Position numbers and translations under genes: made by a program. From a virus, in IMG/VR virus record IMGVR_UViG_3300020442_000017, positions 28,305-92,304 of that record: a DNA stretch of 64,000 bases. One strand, written 5' to 3'. Under the pieces are notes generated by a model. The model made no database searches and was not told the origin of the DNA. It worked only from the letters and a program-made list of their open reading frames with translations. Positions 5,954 to 11,143 of this stretch are shown piece after piece (the stretch's first letter is position 1; each line of letters begins with the position of its first letter).

Positions 5954-6250
5954 ATGGAAAACAACCCAATGATTTCCCTTCCAAATCCAACTAAGAAAAT
6001 TCTCATGGCAGACAACATTGTTGATCGTGATGAACTCCAACAGAATCTAATTGATCAGATTGTTGATGACATGGATCTGAAAACGTTGATGCAATTAGTT
6101 GCAGAACAGTTGGATCATAATTATGATTCGTATACAGTAGATGAACTGATTGCAGAAGCAGAGGAATACTATCCACATTTGCTAGAGAAGGAAGAACATA
6201 ATTTCTCTGAACTTGAGGCACAATGTAATGATTATGGTGTGGGCAAGTAA
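5954..6250 (+). CDS. Conserved-looking acidic phage protein (98 aa; start uncertain)
   Basis: The likely conserved core is the segment from DRDELQQNLIDQIVDDMDLK to EEYYPHLLE, an acidic helical domain of a kind common in cyanophages and without known function. The start could be 5834, 5954 or 6005. I prefer 5954: the 5834-5953 stretch carries a GTGGCACA box and a hairpin like those found between genes here, and a promoter-like pair ends six bases before 5954. The C-terminus is also acidic (EKEEHNFSELEAQ). Confidence 0.6.
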   Translation: MENNPMISLPNPTKKILMADNIVDRDELQQNLIDQIVDDMDLKTLMQLVAEQLDHNYDSYTVDELIAEAEEYYPHLLEKEEHNFSELEAQCNDYGVGK

Positions 6251-6268
6251 GTAACACAAACTGGTCAG

Positions 6269-6294
6269 CCGCTTCGCTCCAGTTGGCGAAGTGG
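6269..6294. repeat. 9-bp hairpin before the 6341 gene
   Basis: CCGCTTCGC (6269-6277) pairs with GCGAAGTGG (6286-6294) with one G-T wobble and an eight-base loop. No T-run follows. The right arm runs into a GTGGCACA box. Confidence 0.5.
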
Positions 6295-6328
6295 CACACC
6301 ATCGCCCCATTCTCCCCCCACCTGTGTC

Positions 6329-6334
6329 TATAAT
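6329..6334 (+). promoter_or_regulatory. -10 element TATAAT with leaderless spacing
   Basis: A perfect TATAAT at 6329-6334. The expected start, seven bases after its last T, is the A of ATG 6341. No -35 match is visible. Confidence 0.6.
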
Positions 6335-6340
6335 GTCTGT

Positions 6341-6529
6341 ATGACATACGAAATCTTCTGCCCCGCTCTGGGCGAAACAGAGCACACCACTGATCTAGAC
6401 CGTGCGATGGATCTGTGTTTCTCCATGCATGACGAGTCCAACTCCTATGCTTGCATCCGTGACGCCTTCGGTGATGTCGTTGGTGAATACGGTGACATCA
6501 TGGAGGCAGTCGCTGAGGGTTTAGTCTGA
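6341..6529 (+). CDS. Hypothetical protein (62 aa), likely leaderless
   Basis: It starts at ATG 6341, six bases after a perfect TATAAT, so the mRNA probably begins at the start codon and no Shine-Dalgarno sequence exists. The product is small and acidic, with cysteines (IFCPALGE, LCFSMHDE, YACIRDAF). Base composition is clearly richer in G+C than in the structural genes. The stop and the next start share a base (TGATG), so the two genes are coupled. No family recognised. Confidence 0.6.
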   Translation: MTYEIFCPALGETEHTTDLDRAMDLCFSMHDESNSYACIRDAFGDVVGEYGDIMEAVAEGLV

Positions 6530-6720
6530 TGCATTTCAACGTACACTACATTGATTTTGATTTTGACGATGAGCACATCAGTAAGGATGAGCGAATTGAA
6601 ATCACCCAAGACCACATCGGTACATGGGAGGCATGTGACGAGGACGACCTCATAGAAGAGATTACCACATCCAGTGGATGGTGCATCAAAAAAATTGATT
6701 ACGACATCCAGTTGAAGTAG
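6529..6720 (+). CDS. Hypothetical acidic protein (63 aa)
   Basis: Coupled to the previous gene through TGATG. The N-terminus is a beta-hairpin-like acidic segment (VHYIDFDFDDEHISKDE). The rest contains a GTWEACDEDDLIEEITTSSG stretch resembling short conserved phage domains that pack a strand-helix-strand. Function unknown. A GTGGCACA box and a G-rich hairpin follow the stop. Confidence 0.6.
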   Translation: MHFNVHYIDFDFDDEHISKDERIEITQDHIGTWEACDEDDLIEEITTSSGWCIKKIDYDIQLK

Positions 6721-6728
6721 TGGCACAC

Positions 6729-6752
6729 AAGGGGTCGCATTGGTCACCCCTT
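6729..6752. repeat. 7-bp hairpin between gene and promoter
   Basis: AAGGGGT (6729-6735) pairs with ACCCCTT (6746-6752) around a ten-base loop. Only two T follow, so it is at best a weak terminator. It directly abuts the -10 element at 6757. Confidence 0.5.
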
Positions 6753-6756
6753 GCCC

Positions 6757-6762
6757 TATAAT
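6757..6762 (+). promoter_or_regulatory. -10 element (TATAAT) for the 6788 gene
   Basis: CCCTATAATAA is followed by a short leader with GTATACACAACAAAGGAG and ATG 6788. The same promoter-leader arrangement occurs at 7757 before another gene. Confidence 0.65.
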
Positions 6763-6787
6763 AACTGTATACACAACAAAGGAGAAC

Positions 6788-7093
6788 ATGAAACGCCTTG
6801 AACTCATCATGGGTCGCAACATTCCAGACAATGGCATTGTGACCGATGCAATGATGAACGACTTCATCAAACGTGAAATCATGCCACATTTTGAGTATGG
6901 CACTTTCATTGATGGCGAAGGTCTCTGGAAAGGTGAACTAGAACAGACAAAGATTTTCTACCTTGAGGTGCCTGACTCTGAGGTTGATGATCACATGATC
7001 TCCCTTAATTGCATTGCTGCCATATATAAAAGGCAGTTCAGACAAGAGTCAGTTTTGATCTCTCAAGTGCAAACAAACGCCATTTTTAACTAA
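6788..7093 (+). CDS. Hypothetical protein, weakly DUF3574-like (101 aa)
   Basis: I chose ATG 6788 because it has a GGAG Shine-Dalgarno sequence and a promoter upstream; an earlier in-frame GTG at 6740 lies in the hairpin. The motif order (LELIMGRNIPDNGIV, DFIKREIMPHF, DGEGLWKGELEQTKI) recalls small beta-alpha proteins of the DUF3574 kind, in which a GR..P turn and a G.W strand recur. This family call is tentative. A second, polar half follows. Coupled to the next ORF by TAATG. Confidence 0.6.
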   Translation: MKRLELIMGRNIPDNGIVTDAMMNDFIKREIMPHFEYGTFIDGEGLWKGELEQTKIFYLEVPDSEVDDHMISLNCIAAIYKRQFRQESVLISQVQTNAIFN

Positions 7094-7263
7094 TGCCATC
7101 CATTCGCTATTGGGACGGGGTTGATCAACGTCACCCCCGTACAATTACATACAGAACAGACACCCAAGCAAGGGACGCCCATGCATACTATATCAGTTGT
7201 GGCATCCGATGCGAATTGATAGACAGTAGAGGAACTGTCACACGTGGTGTCGCCTTTGCTTGA
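7093..7263 (+). CDS. Small hypothetical protein (56 aa)
   Basis: The frame opens at ATG 7093, sharing a base with the previous stop (TAATG), and closes at TGA 7263. The sequence looks like a beta-rich mini-domain (SIRYWDGVDQRHPRTITYRT, then AYYISCGIRCELIDSRGTV). Coupling and composition support coding. No family recognised. Confidence 0.5.
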   Translation: MPSIRYWDGVDQRHPRTITYRTDTQARDAHAYYISCGIRCELIDSRGTVTRGVAFA

Positions 7264-7272
7264 TCGGTGCCC

Positions 7273-7278
7273 TATACT
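7273..7278 (+). promoter_or_regulatory. -10 element TATACT with leaderless spacing
   Basis: GCCCTATACTAAGAGC precedes ATG 7285. The six-base gap between hexamer and ATG puts the expected start at the A of ATG. The local sequence matches the CCCTATAATAA form at 6754 and 7754. Confidence 0.5.
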
Positions 7279-7284
7279 AAGAGC

Positions 7285-7509
7285 ATGAACACAAACGAAC
7301 TTCCCAAGCACATGCAAGACCGTTACGAAGTCAGAGACGGTTTCATCATCAACAAAGGATGCACAGACCCTGTGATCTTCGCCGCCATGGAATCCATTAA
7401 GGCAGACATGCTGAGAGAAGCACAGGAACGAAAGGAGATCCGTGAGGGTCGCCGTCCCCTCCCCCGATATGACAACTGGGGAGTCTGGAACATCAGCGAC
7501 CGCCACTGA
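7285..7509 (+). CDS. Hypothetical protein (74 aa), likely leaderless
   Basis: ATG 7285 is preferred over GTG 7267, which would lie upstream of the -10 element. The product is charged and helical in the middle (FAAMESIKADMLREAQERKE) with a polar, aromatic tail (PRYDNWGVWNISDRH). The sequence coding for the tail is unusually rich in C and G (38 of 60 bases at 7441-7500 by hand count). Function unknown. Confidence 0.55.
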   Translation: MNTNELPKHMQDRYEVRDGFIINKGCTDPVIFAAMESIKADMLREAQERKEIREGRRPLPRYDNWGVWNISDRH

Positions 7510-7528
7510 TACAAAACAACTACTCATC

Positions 7529-7750
7529 ATGATCAGCATTTCACCCATCTCCCCTACCGTCTCCCAGTCAGTATGGACGCTTAAGGTCAACCCCTTCACA
7601 GGGTCATGCCGTGTCCGTTGGTTTAAGGGGTGCTTGACTGAGTACACCTTCAAGACTCGCAAGCGTGACATCCTAGCACTGATGATGGCAGGCGACAGGT
7701 CACTGGGTCAGTGGGTAAACTGGCACATGCGTAATGGCATTGCTGCCTGA
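7529..7750 (+). CDS. Hypothetical protein (73 aa)
   Basis: I chose ATG 7529 because it begins after the previous gene; an earlier in-frame ATG at 7442 lies inside it. The product is a strand-rich small domain (VWTLKVNPFTGSCRVRWFKG), then a YTFKTRKRDILALM segment and a SLGQWVNWHMRNG end. It looks like a compact alpha/beta fold with a conserved Trp-Val-Asn. No family named with confidence. Confidence 0.55.
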   Translation: MISISPISPTVSQSVWTLKVNPFTGSCRVRWFKGCLTEYTFKTRKRDILALMMAGDRSLGQWVNWHMRNGIAA

Positions 7751-7756
7751 TACCCC

Positions 7757-7762
7757 TATAAT
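7757..7762 (+). promoter_or_regulatory. -10 element (TATAAT) for the 7790 gene
   Basis: CCCTATAATAA followed by GAGTACACAACACAGGACA before ATG 7790. Together with 6757 it forms a repeated promoter-plus-leader cassette. Confidence 0.65.
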
Positions 7763-7789
7763 AAGAGAGTACACAACACAGGACACAGC

Positions 7790-8041
7790 ATGAACGGTTG
7801 GGCAAACTACGAAACATGGAATGCATCACTTTGGATCAACAATGATGAATTTCTCTATAACACTGCCAAGGCATGTGTACGGTTTGCAGTCAACGAAGAA
7901 CCATGGACTAAGTTCGTTCGGTGCATGATGGATGGCGAAATCGGTCGCCATTTGTGTCAGACAGGCGACGGCGTTTCTTGGGATGATCCTAACATTGACG
8001 CTGACGAAATGAACGACATGATGCTAGAACTAGTCATGTGA
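7790..8041 (+). CDS. NGWANYETWN-type phage protein (83 aa), DUF7249-like
   Basis: The N-terminus (NGWANYETWNASLWINNDE) carries the Asn-Tyr-Glu-Thr-Trp-Asn signature of a small phage domain that I associate with DUF7249; its function is not known to me. The C-terminus is acidic with Asp-Asp pairs and Met. The gene has its own promoter and ends at a strong terminator, so it is a single-gene unit. A GGA Shine-Dalgarno-like stretch precedes the start. Confidence 0.7.
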   Translation: MNGWANYETWNASLWINNDEFLYNTAKACVRFAVNEEPWTKFVRCMMDGEIGRHLCQTGDGVSWDDPNIDADEMNDMMLELVM

Positions 8042-8052
8042 CAGTATACACA

Positions 8053-8079
8053 GGGGGCAGTTATTTGCCCCCTTATTTG
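8053..8079 (+). terminator. Rho-independent terminator
   Basis: GGGGGCA (8053-8059) and TGCCCCC (8066-8072) form a 7-bp perfect stem with a six-base loop, followed by TTATTTG. It closes the small-gene block. Confidence 0.8.
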
Positions 8080-8151
8080 TTACTAACGGGGTGCCGAGCG
8101 ATGATGGGACTCCTAACCCTTCTCTAACCTACAAAAGTATCCAAACGAGTG

Positions 8152-8158
8152 ATAAATA
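8152..8158 (+). promoter_or_regulatory. Late-promoter-like element (ATAAATA)
   Basis: GATAAATATT in the 170-base spacer before the 8248 gene. It matches the last seven positions of TATAAATA. The spacer also has a GGCG/CGCC mini-hairpin (about 8195-8210) and a TATAAT element. Confidence 0.35.
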
Positions 8159-8214
8159 TTCATCGTATATAAAAAAATTTCCTGGAAAATTTTAGGCGAA
8201 AAAAGTCGCCCATA

Positions 8215-8223
8215 TGCTATAAT
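8215..8223 (+). promoter_or_regulatory. Extended -10 promoter element (TGCTATAAT)
   Basis: TGC directly before TATAAT (8218-8223), 24 bases upstream of ATG 8248. It likely drives the 8248-8991 genes. Confidence 0.6.
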
Positions 8224-8247
8224 CAAAATACCTGAGAACACCACAGT

Positions 8248-8598
8248 ATGACACACGAAGAAATGCTTGAAGAAGCAGCACGTAGGGAAGGAACGCCCGA
8301 AGCACCCGACGCAAACGTGATTATTACTCCTGACCTCCATAAGGATAGTCTAGACTATGAGGACATGTATTACGAGACAGCACACAAGGAGTTGCTAGAG
8401 AATCCACGGTATGCCGTCCATGTACACGAGACACAAATCAATAGGTTGATTGAAGTACTGGATGAAGTTGCAAAACGACTCATCTCTTTGGAAGAGACTG
8501 TAAATCAAATGCAAGTTGAGATGCGATTCAGTAAACCAAAGAATGATGGTCCCCCAACACCACCATCAGAAGGTGCAGACGCATGGTCTTATGAGTAA
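8248..8598 (+). CDS. Hypothetical protein with C-terminal coiled coil (116 aa)
   Basis: An acidic N-terminal half (EEMLEEAARREGTPEAPDAN) precedes a leucine-rich heptad region (INRLIEVLDEVAKRLISLEE), then a proline-rich, flexible tail. It is probably an oligomeric protein. Its place between a promoter and the PAAR gene suggests a link to tail assembly, but that is inference. No family recognised. Confidence 0.6.
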   Translation: MTHEEMLEEAARREGTPEAPDANVIITPDLHKDSLDYEDMYYETAHKELLENPRYAVHVHETQINRLIEVLDEVAKRLISLEETVNQMQVEMRFSKPKNDGPPTPPSEGADAWSYE

Positions 8599-8603
8599 GA
8601 ACA

Positions 8604-8876
8604 ATGGAAAAGCGTAAACTAACAGATTCACTGAACGGTGAGTTTGAACCAGAGGATATTGATAATATTCTAGATAACTTTGACCAGTTTTGCGATGAAT
8701 TTGAAAATGCAGCCGCAAAGCGATTTGCAGGAAGAGATAATGACTCCCGAACACCAATCACACATAGCAGCGTTGAATCAGTCACTCCAGTCGTTGTCCG
8801 AGAGGTTGAACCACTTGGAGCAGAGGATCTTATCGCTGGAGAGTCCCCAATTGATGTACAAGCGTCCGAACTCTGA
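8604..8876 (+). CDS. Hypothetical protein (90 aa), overlaps next gene out of frame
   Basis: The N-terminal half looks like a genuine acidic helical protein (EDIDNILDNFDQFCDEFENA). The second half (after about residue 47) is of lower complexity and overlaps the next gene in another frame by 137 bases. Either the two genes truly overlap or the second half is a by-product and the two frames were once joined. Start ATG 8604 follows the previous stop closely. Confidence 0.5.
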   Translation: MEKRKLTDSLNGEFEPEDIDNILDNFDQFCDEFENAAAKRFAGRDNDSRTPITHSSVESVTPVVVREVEPLGAEDLIAGESPIDVQASEL

Positions 8877-8991
8877 GAAGTACGAGACTATTGCAACGAC
8901 ACTAGACTACCTACATAAACATGTGGAAGCACTAGAAAACGTTCATAAGTACAGACTAAGATGGCAGCAACCGTCAGAACAGGAGACCTAG
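8740..8991 (+). CDS. Hypothetical coiled-coil protein (83 aa)
   Basis: ATG 8740 follows a GGAAGAG Shine-Dalgarno-like sequence. The product has a strong heptad pattern (LNQSLQSLSERLNHLEQRIL) and a helical C-terminus (YLHKHVEALENVHKYRLRW). It probably oligomerises. It overlaps the PAAR start by 31 bases, so it may be made in step with the spike-tip protein. Confidence 0.6.
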   Translation: MTPEHQSHIAALNQSLQSLSERLNHLEQRILSLESPQLMYKRPNSEKYETIATTLDYLHKHVEALENVHKYRLRWQQPSEQET

Positions 8992-9308
8992 TAAAGACAA
9001 CCGAACCATGTCATGCACCTGGTACCATTCCAATAGCACCGAGACCTGAGGGTACAGTACTAATTAATGGTAAGGCAGCGGCAAGGTTGGGAGATCTCAC
9101 ATTGCCATATGGCGAAGGGTTTCCACCTGTCTGTGTATCCAACGCAGGCAGACCGATCACTGGACCATGTGTTCCAACAGTTCTCGTGGAAGGTAAACCA
9201 CTATCAGTGTTTGGTGATGTGGTTGATGGTAAGAATCCAATATTGGAATATTCTCCAAATGTTTTTGCGAATACAGCAGGAGATGACATTGAGGTTGCAG
9301 AAGAATAG
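8961..9308 (+). CDS. PAAR-repeat membrane-piercing spike tip protein (115 aa)
   Basis: PAAR proteins cap the needle of contractile tails and carry a zinc-bound sharp point. The sequence has the expected pattern: VRTGDLVKTTEPCHAPGTIP, VLINGKAAARLGDLTLPYG, then a second turn with RPITGPCVPTVLVEGKPLSV. Proline-rich loops with His and Cys are suitable for zinc. T4 has an equivalent small protein, gp5.4. Its place two genes before gp25 supports a baseplate hub role. The C-terminus is acidic and is probably the part that touches neither spike nor membrane. Confidence 0.8.
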   Translation: MAATVRTGDLVKTTEPCHAPGTIPIAPRPEGTVLINGKAAARLGDLTLPYGEGFPPVCVSNAGRPITGPCVPTVLVEGKPLSVFGDVVDGKNPILEYSPNVFANTAGDDIEVAEE

Positions 9309-9314
9309 TCTGCA

Positions 9315-9323
9315 TGTTATAAT
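9315..9323 (+). promoter_or_regulatory. Extended -10 promoter element (TGTTATAAT)
   Basis: TGT directly before TATAAT (9318-9323), 26 bases before ATG 9350. It falls just after the PAAR stop. Confidence 0.6.
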
Positions 9324-9349
9324 AGTATTAAACCAACTGGTATTGAATT

Positions 9350-9481
9350 ATGATGATGAAAGGTGGAACCTATGTTCCTTCAACCCCTAAGACGACACGT
9401 CAGGGTAACTCAAAGAATACGAAACTATCTGCGACTAGTCGTAACGGTAAGAAGAAGCGTTACAGAGGTCAAGGCAAGTAA
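9350..9481 (+). CDS. Small basic protein (43 aa)
   Basis: The frame opens with three Met codons and encodes a Gly-, Lys- and Thr-rich basic peptide (KGGTYVPSTPKTTRQGNSKN, ending GKKKRYRGQGK). I believe near-identical small basic proteins are common in cyanomyoviruses, but no function is known to me. It has its own extended -10 promoter, and the stop shares a base with the next start (TAATGG). Confidence 0.6.
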   Translation: MMMKGGTYVPSTPKTTRQGNSKNTKLSATSRNGKKKRYRGQGK

Positions 9482-9657
9482 TGGAATGGATTTACAAGAT
9501 TTGGATGGACATCGGATATTGGGAAGGTGCCGTCCTTACACTATGGCTTGTCGGTCTGTACTGGGGTAAGAAGAGACTAGATTTTCATTTTGCCCGACGT
9601 ACTCAACGTGTTATGGAGAAAAGTATCTACAAGGTGAAACTTGTAGAGGACATTTAG
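9481..9657 (+). CDS. Small membrane-associated protein (58 aa)
   Basis: Starts at ATG 9481, coupled through TAATG. The first 28 residues form an amphipathic/hydrophobic segment rich in Trp (EWIYKIWMDIGYWEGAVLTL, then WLVGLYWG), consistent with one membrane helix. A basic tail follows (KKRLDFHFARRTQRV). No family recognised. Confidence 0.55.
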   Translation: MEWIYKIWMDIGYWEGAVLTLWLVGLYWGKKRLDFHFARRTQRVMEKSIYKVKLVEDI

Positions 9658-9701
9658 GAGCGTGGTCTCCGAGCGAAAACACCGAAAAACTCTAAAGGAT
9701 T

Positions 9702-10424
9702 ATGAAAATCAATAAGATTGACGTAGATGAAGATAGAAGTATTACTATTATAGATGATGCTTTTACCGCTGGCGAGATGGATGCATTGTATTCGTATTGC
9801 ATTAGTTTGCAGTACAAGGTATGTAATGTAAGTAATTTTGATATTCAAAATATTACTGATCGTCGTCTACGTGCCGATCTCCCACAAATTAATATGACTA
9901 AGTTAATTGCACAGGATCAGGAGGGTGCAGCACTCCGAAGATCTTTGTGTCCTGATTGTGGAAGGAAAGAAACTCTTGATACAGAAGGAGTAGCAAATAT
10001 TCCTGATGATAATATCTTGAAGTGTATTTTTCATGATAATGATCGTGTAGCAAACTTCAATCAAATCATTGATCCTGAAGAGCATGAATTTGATAATGCA
10101 TATGTTAACCTAGGACTAGTTAATGATTCCCATGAGATCCACGTGGATGGTCCTAGACCAAAGCAAGTGGTCACCATGCTAGTTTATCCCAATCGTCATT
10201 GGGAACCCAACTGGGGCGGCGAGACAGCGTTCTACGAAGAGGATCAATCTGAACTGGTATACTTGAATCCATATGTACCTGGTCGTATTTGTATTTTTGA
10301 TGGAAGTATTCCTCATTGTGCAAAACCACAGGCATTGATTGGAGACAAGTATCGTTATACAGTTGCAGTTAAGTTTTCACGTATTGAAGCAGGAACTAAC
10401 GATTTAGATTATTTTAGTAATTGA
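9702..10424 (+). CDS. Prolyl-4-hydroxylase-like 2OG-Fe(II) oxygenase (240 aa)
   Basis: The core has H147 and D149 (EIHVDG), H205 (IPHCAKP) and R218 (YRYTVAVKF), with the WGGET element (171-175) typical of 2OG oxygenases that act on peptides or side chains. An extra cysteine pair (CPDC, 83-86) in the N-terminal half may bind zinc. Shine-Dalgarno AAAGGA precedes ATG 9702. The gene is followed after one base by the SET-domain gene, so the two probably form one unit. The target is unknown; a virion protein or a host translation factor would be plausible. Confidence 0.85.
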   Translation: MKINKIDVDEDRSITIIDDAFTAGEMDALYSYCISLQYKVCNVSNFDIQNITDRRLRADLPQINMTKLIAQDQEGAALRRSLCPDCGRKETLDTEGVANIPDDNILKCIFHDNDRVANFNQIIDPEEHEFDNAYVNLGLVNDSHEIHVDGPRPKQVVTMLVYPNRHWEPNWGGETAFYEEDQSELVYLNPYVPGRICIFDGSIPHCAKPQALIGDKYRYTVAVKFSRIEAGTNDLDYFSN

Positions 10425-10425
10425 A

Positions 10426-10710
10426 ATGTATCAAGCATTACCAAGTAGACTACATGTAAAAGATAGTATGGTTGCAGGGCAGGGTATTTTCGCTAAAGAG
10501 AATATCCCTGCTGGTGATGTACTGGGTATGTCACATGTAATTGTAGATGAAGTGATCTATAGAACTCCTCTAGGTGGGTTCCTTAATCACTCAGATGATC
10601 CAAATTGCGTGAAATATTGCGAGGAGAACTTTTACTTTGTGAAGACAACACGTCCTATTCGCAAGGGAGAAGAGTTATTCTTAAAGTACACGTTCTATTC
10701 AGTTAAGTAA
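10426..10710 (+). CDS. Mini SET-domain protein, putative protein methyltransferase (94 aa)
   Basis: SET domains transfer methyl groups from S-adenosylmethionine to lysine side chains. The hallmarks are visible: a G-x-G turn (G18-Q-G20-IFA), the NHS.xPN knot strand (N54-H55-S56, then P59-N60-C61), and the C-terminal PIRKGEELFLKYTF, with Y88 as the likely catalytic tyrosine. At 94 residues it is shorter than usual SET domains (about 120-130), and the variable inner insert is nearly missing. It lies immediately after an oxygenase and before the gp25 gene, with no obvious host-genome context. A substrate cannot be guessed. Confidence 0.8.
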   Translation: MYQALPSRLHVKDSMVAGQGIFAKENIPAGDVLGMSHVIVDEVIYRTPLGGFLNHSDDPNCVKYCEENFYFVKTTRPIRKGEELFLKYTFYSVK

Positions 10711-10750
10711 AAGACGCTAAATAACTACTGACTTCGTATATTGTCGGTAA

Positions 10751-11143
10751 ATGGCGAGCAGATTGTCTTTCAAAGACATTAATATTAATTTCAAGAAGCA
10801 TCCTGTTACTAATGACTTAGTTGTTAGTAGGGATGCTTCTGCTGTTAAGCAAGCAATTATTAATCTTTTACTGACAAATAAAGGAGAGCGTCTGTTTCAA
10901 CCAGACTATGGTTCTGATATTAGAAGTCAATTATTTGAACCTTTAGATTTTGCAACGTGTGCTGTCATCAAGAACTCAATTCTATATACATTGAATACAT
11001 TTGAACCACGTATTGCAGTATCTAAACTTGATGTAAAACCAAATTTTCAAGATAATGGTTTCATGGTAACCATGGAATATGGAATCACAGGTTCTGATGT
11101 ATTACCCACCAACATAGAATTCTTCCTTGCAAGGACGAGATAA
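10751..11143 (+). CDS. 25: Baseplate wedge subunit gp25 (130 aa)
   Basis: The length is close to T4 gp25 (132). The core LTNKGERLFQPDYGSDIRSQ matches the gp25/lysozyme-like fold of baseplate wedge proteins, in which a G-E-R-xx-xP-x-(F/Y)-G element is nearly invariant. Gp25 sits at the wedge centre and touches the sheath in the assembled baseplate. It opens the baseplate gene block, and the stop overlaps the gp6 start by one base (TAATG). Confidence 0.88.
   Translation: MASRLSFKDININFKKHPVTNDLVVSRDASAVKQAIINLLLTNKGERLFQPDYGSDIRSQLFEPLDFATCAVIKNSILYTLNTFEPRIAVSKLDVKPNFQDNGFMVTMEYGITGSDVLPTNIEFFLARTR

Noticed and set aside
7090-7671. 193-codon minus-strand ORF
   Set aside because: It covers three + strand genes with promoters and coupling; the high G+C content lowers stop frequency on the other strand.
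9363-9569. 68-codon + frame over two small genes
   Set aside because: It overlaps the better supported 9350-9481 and 9481-9657 frames and has no ribosome site.
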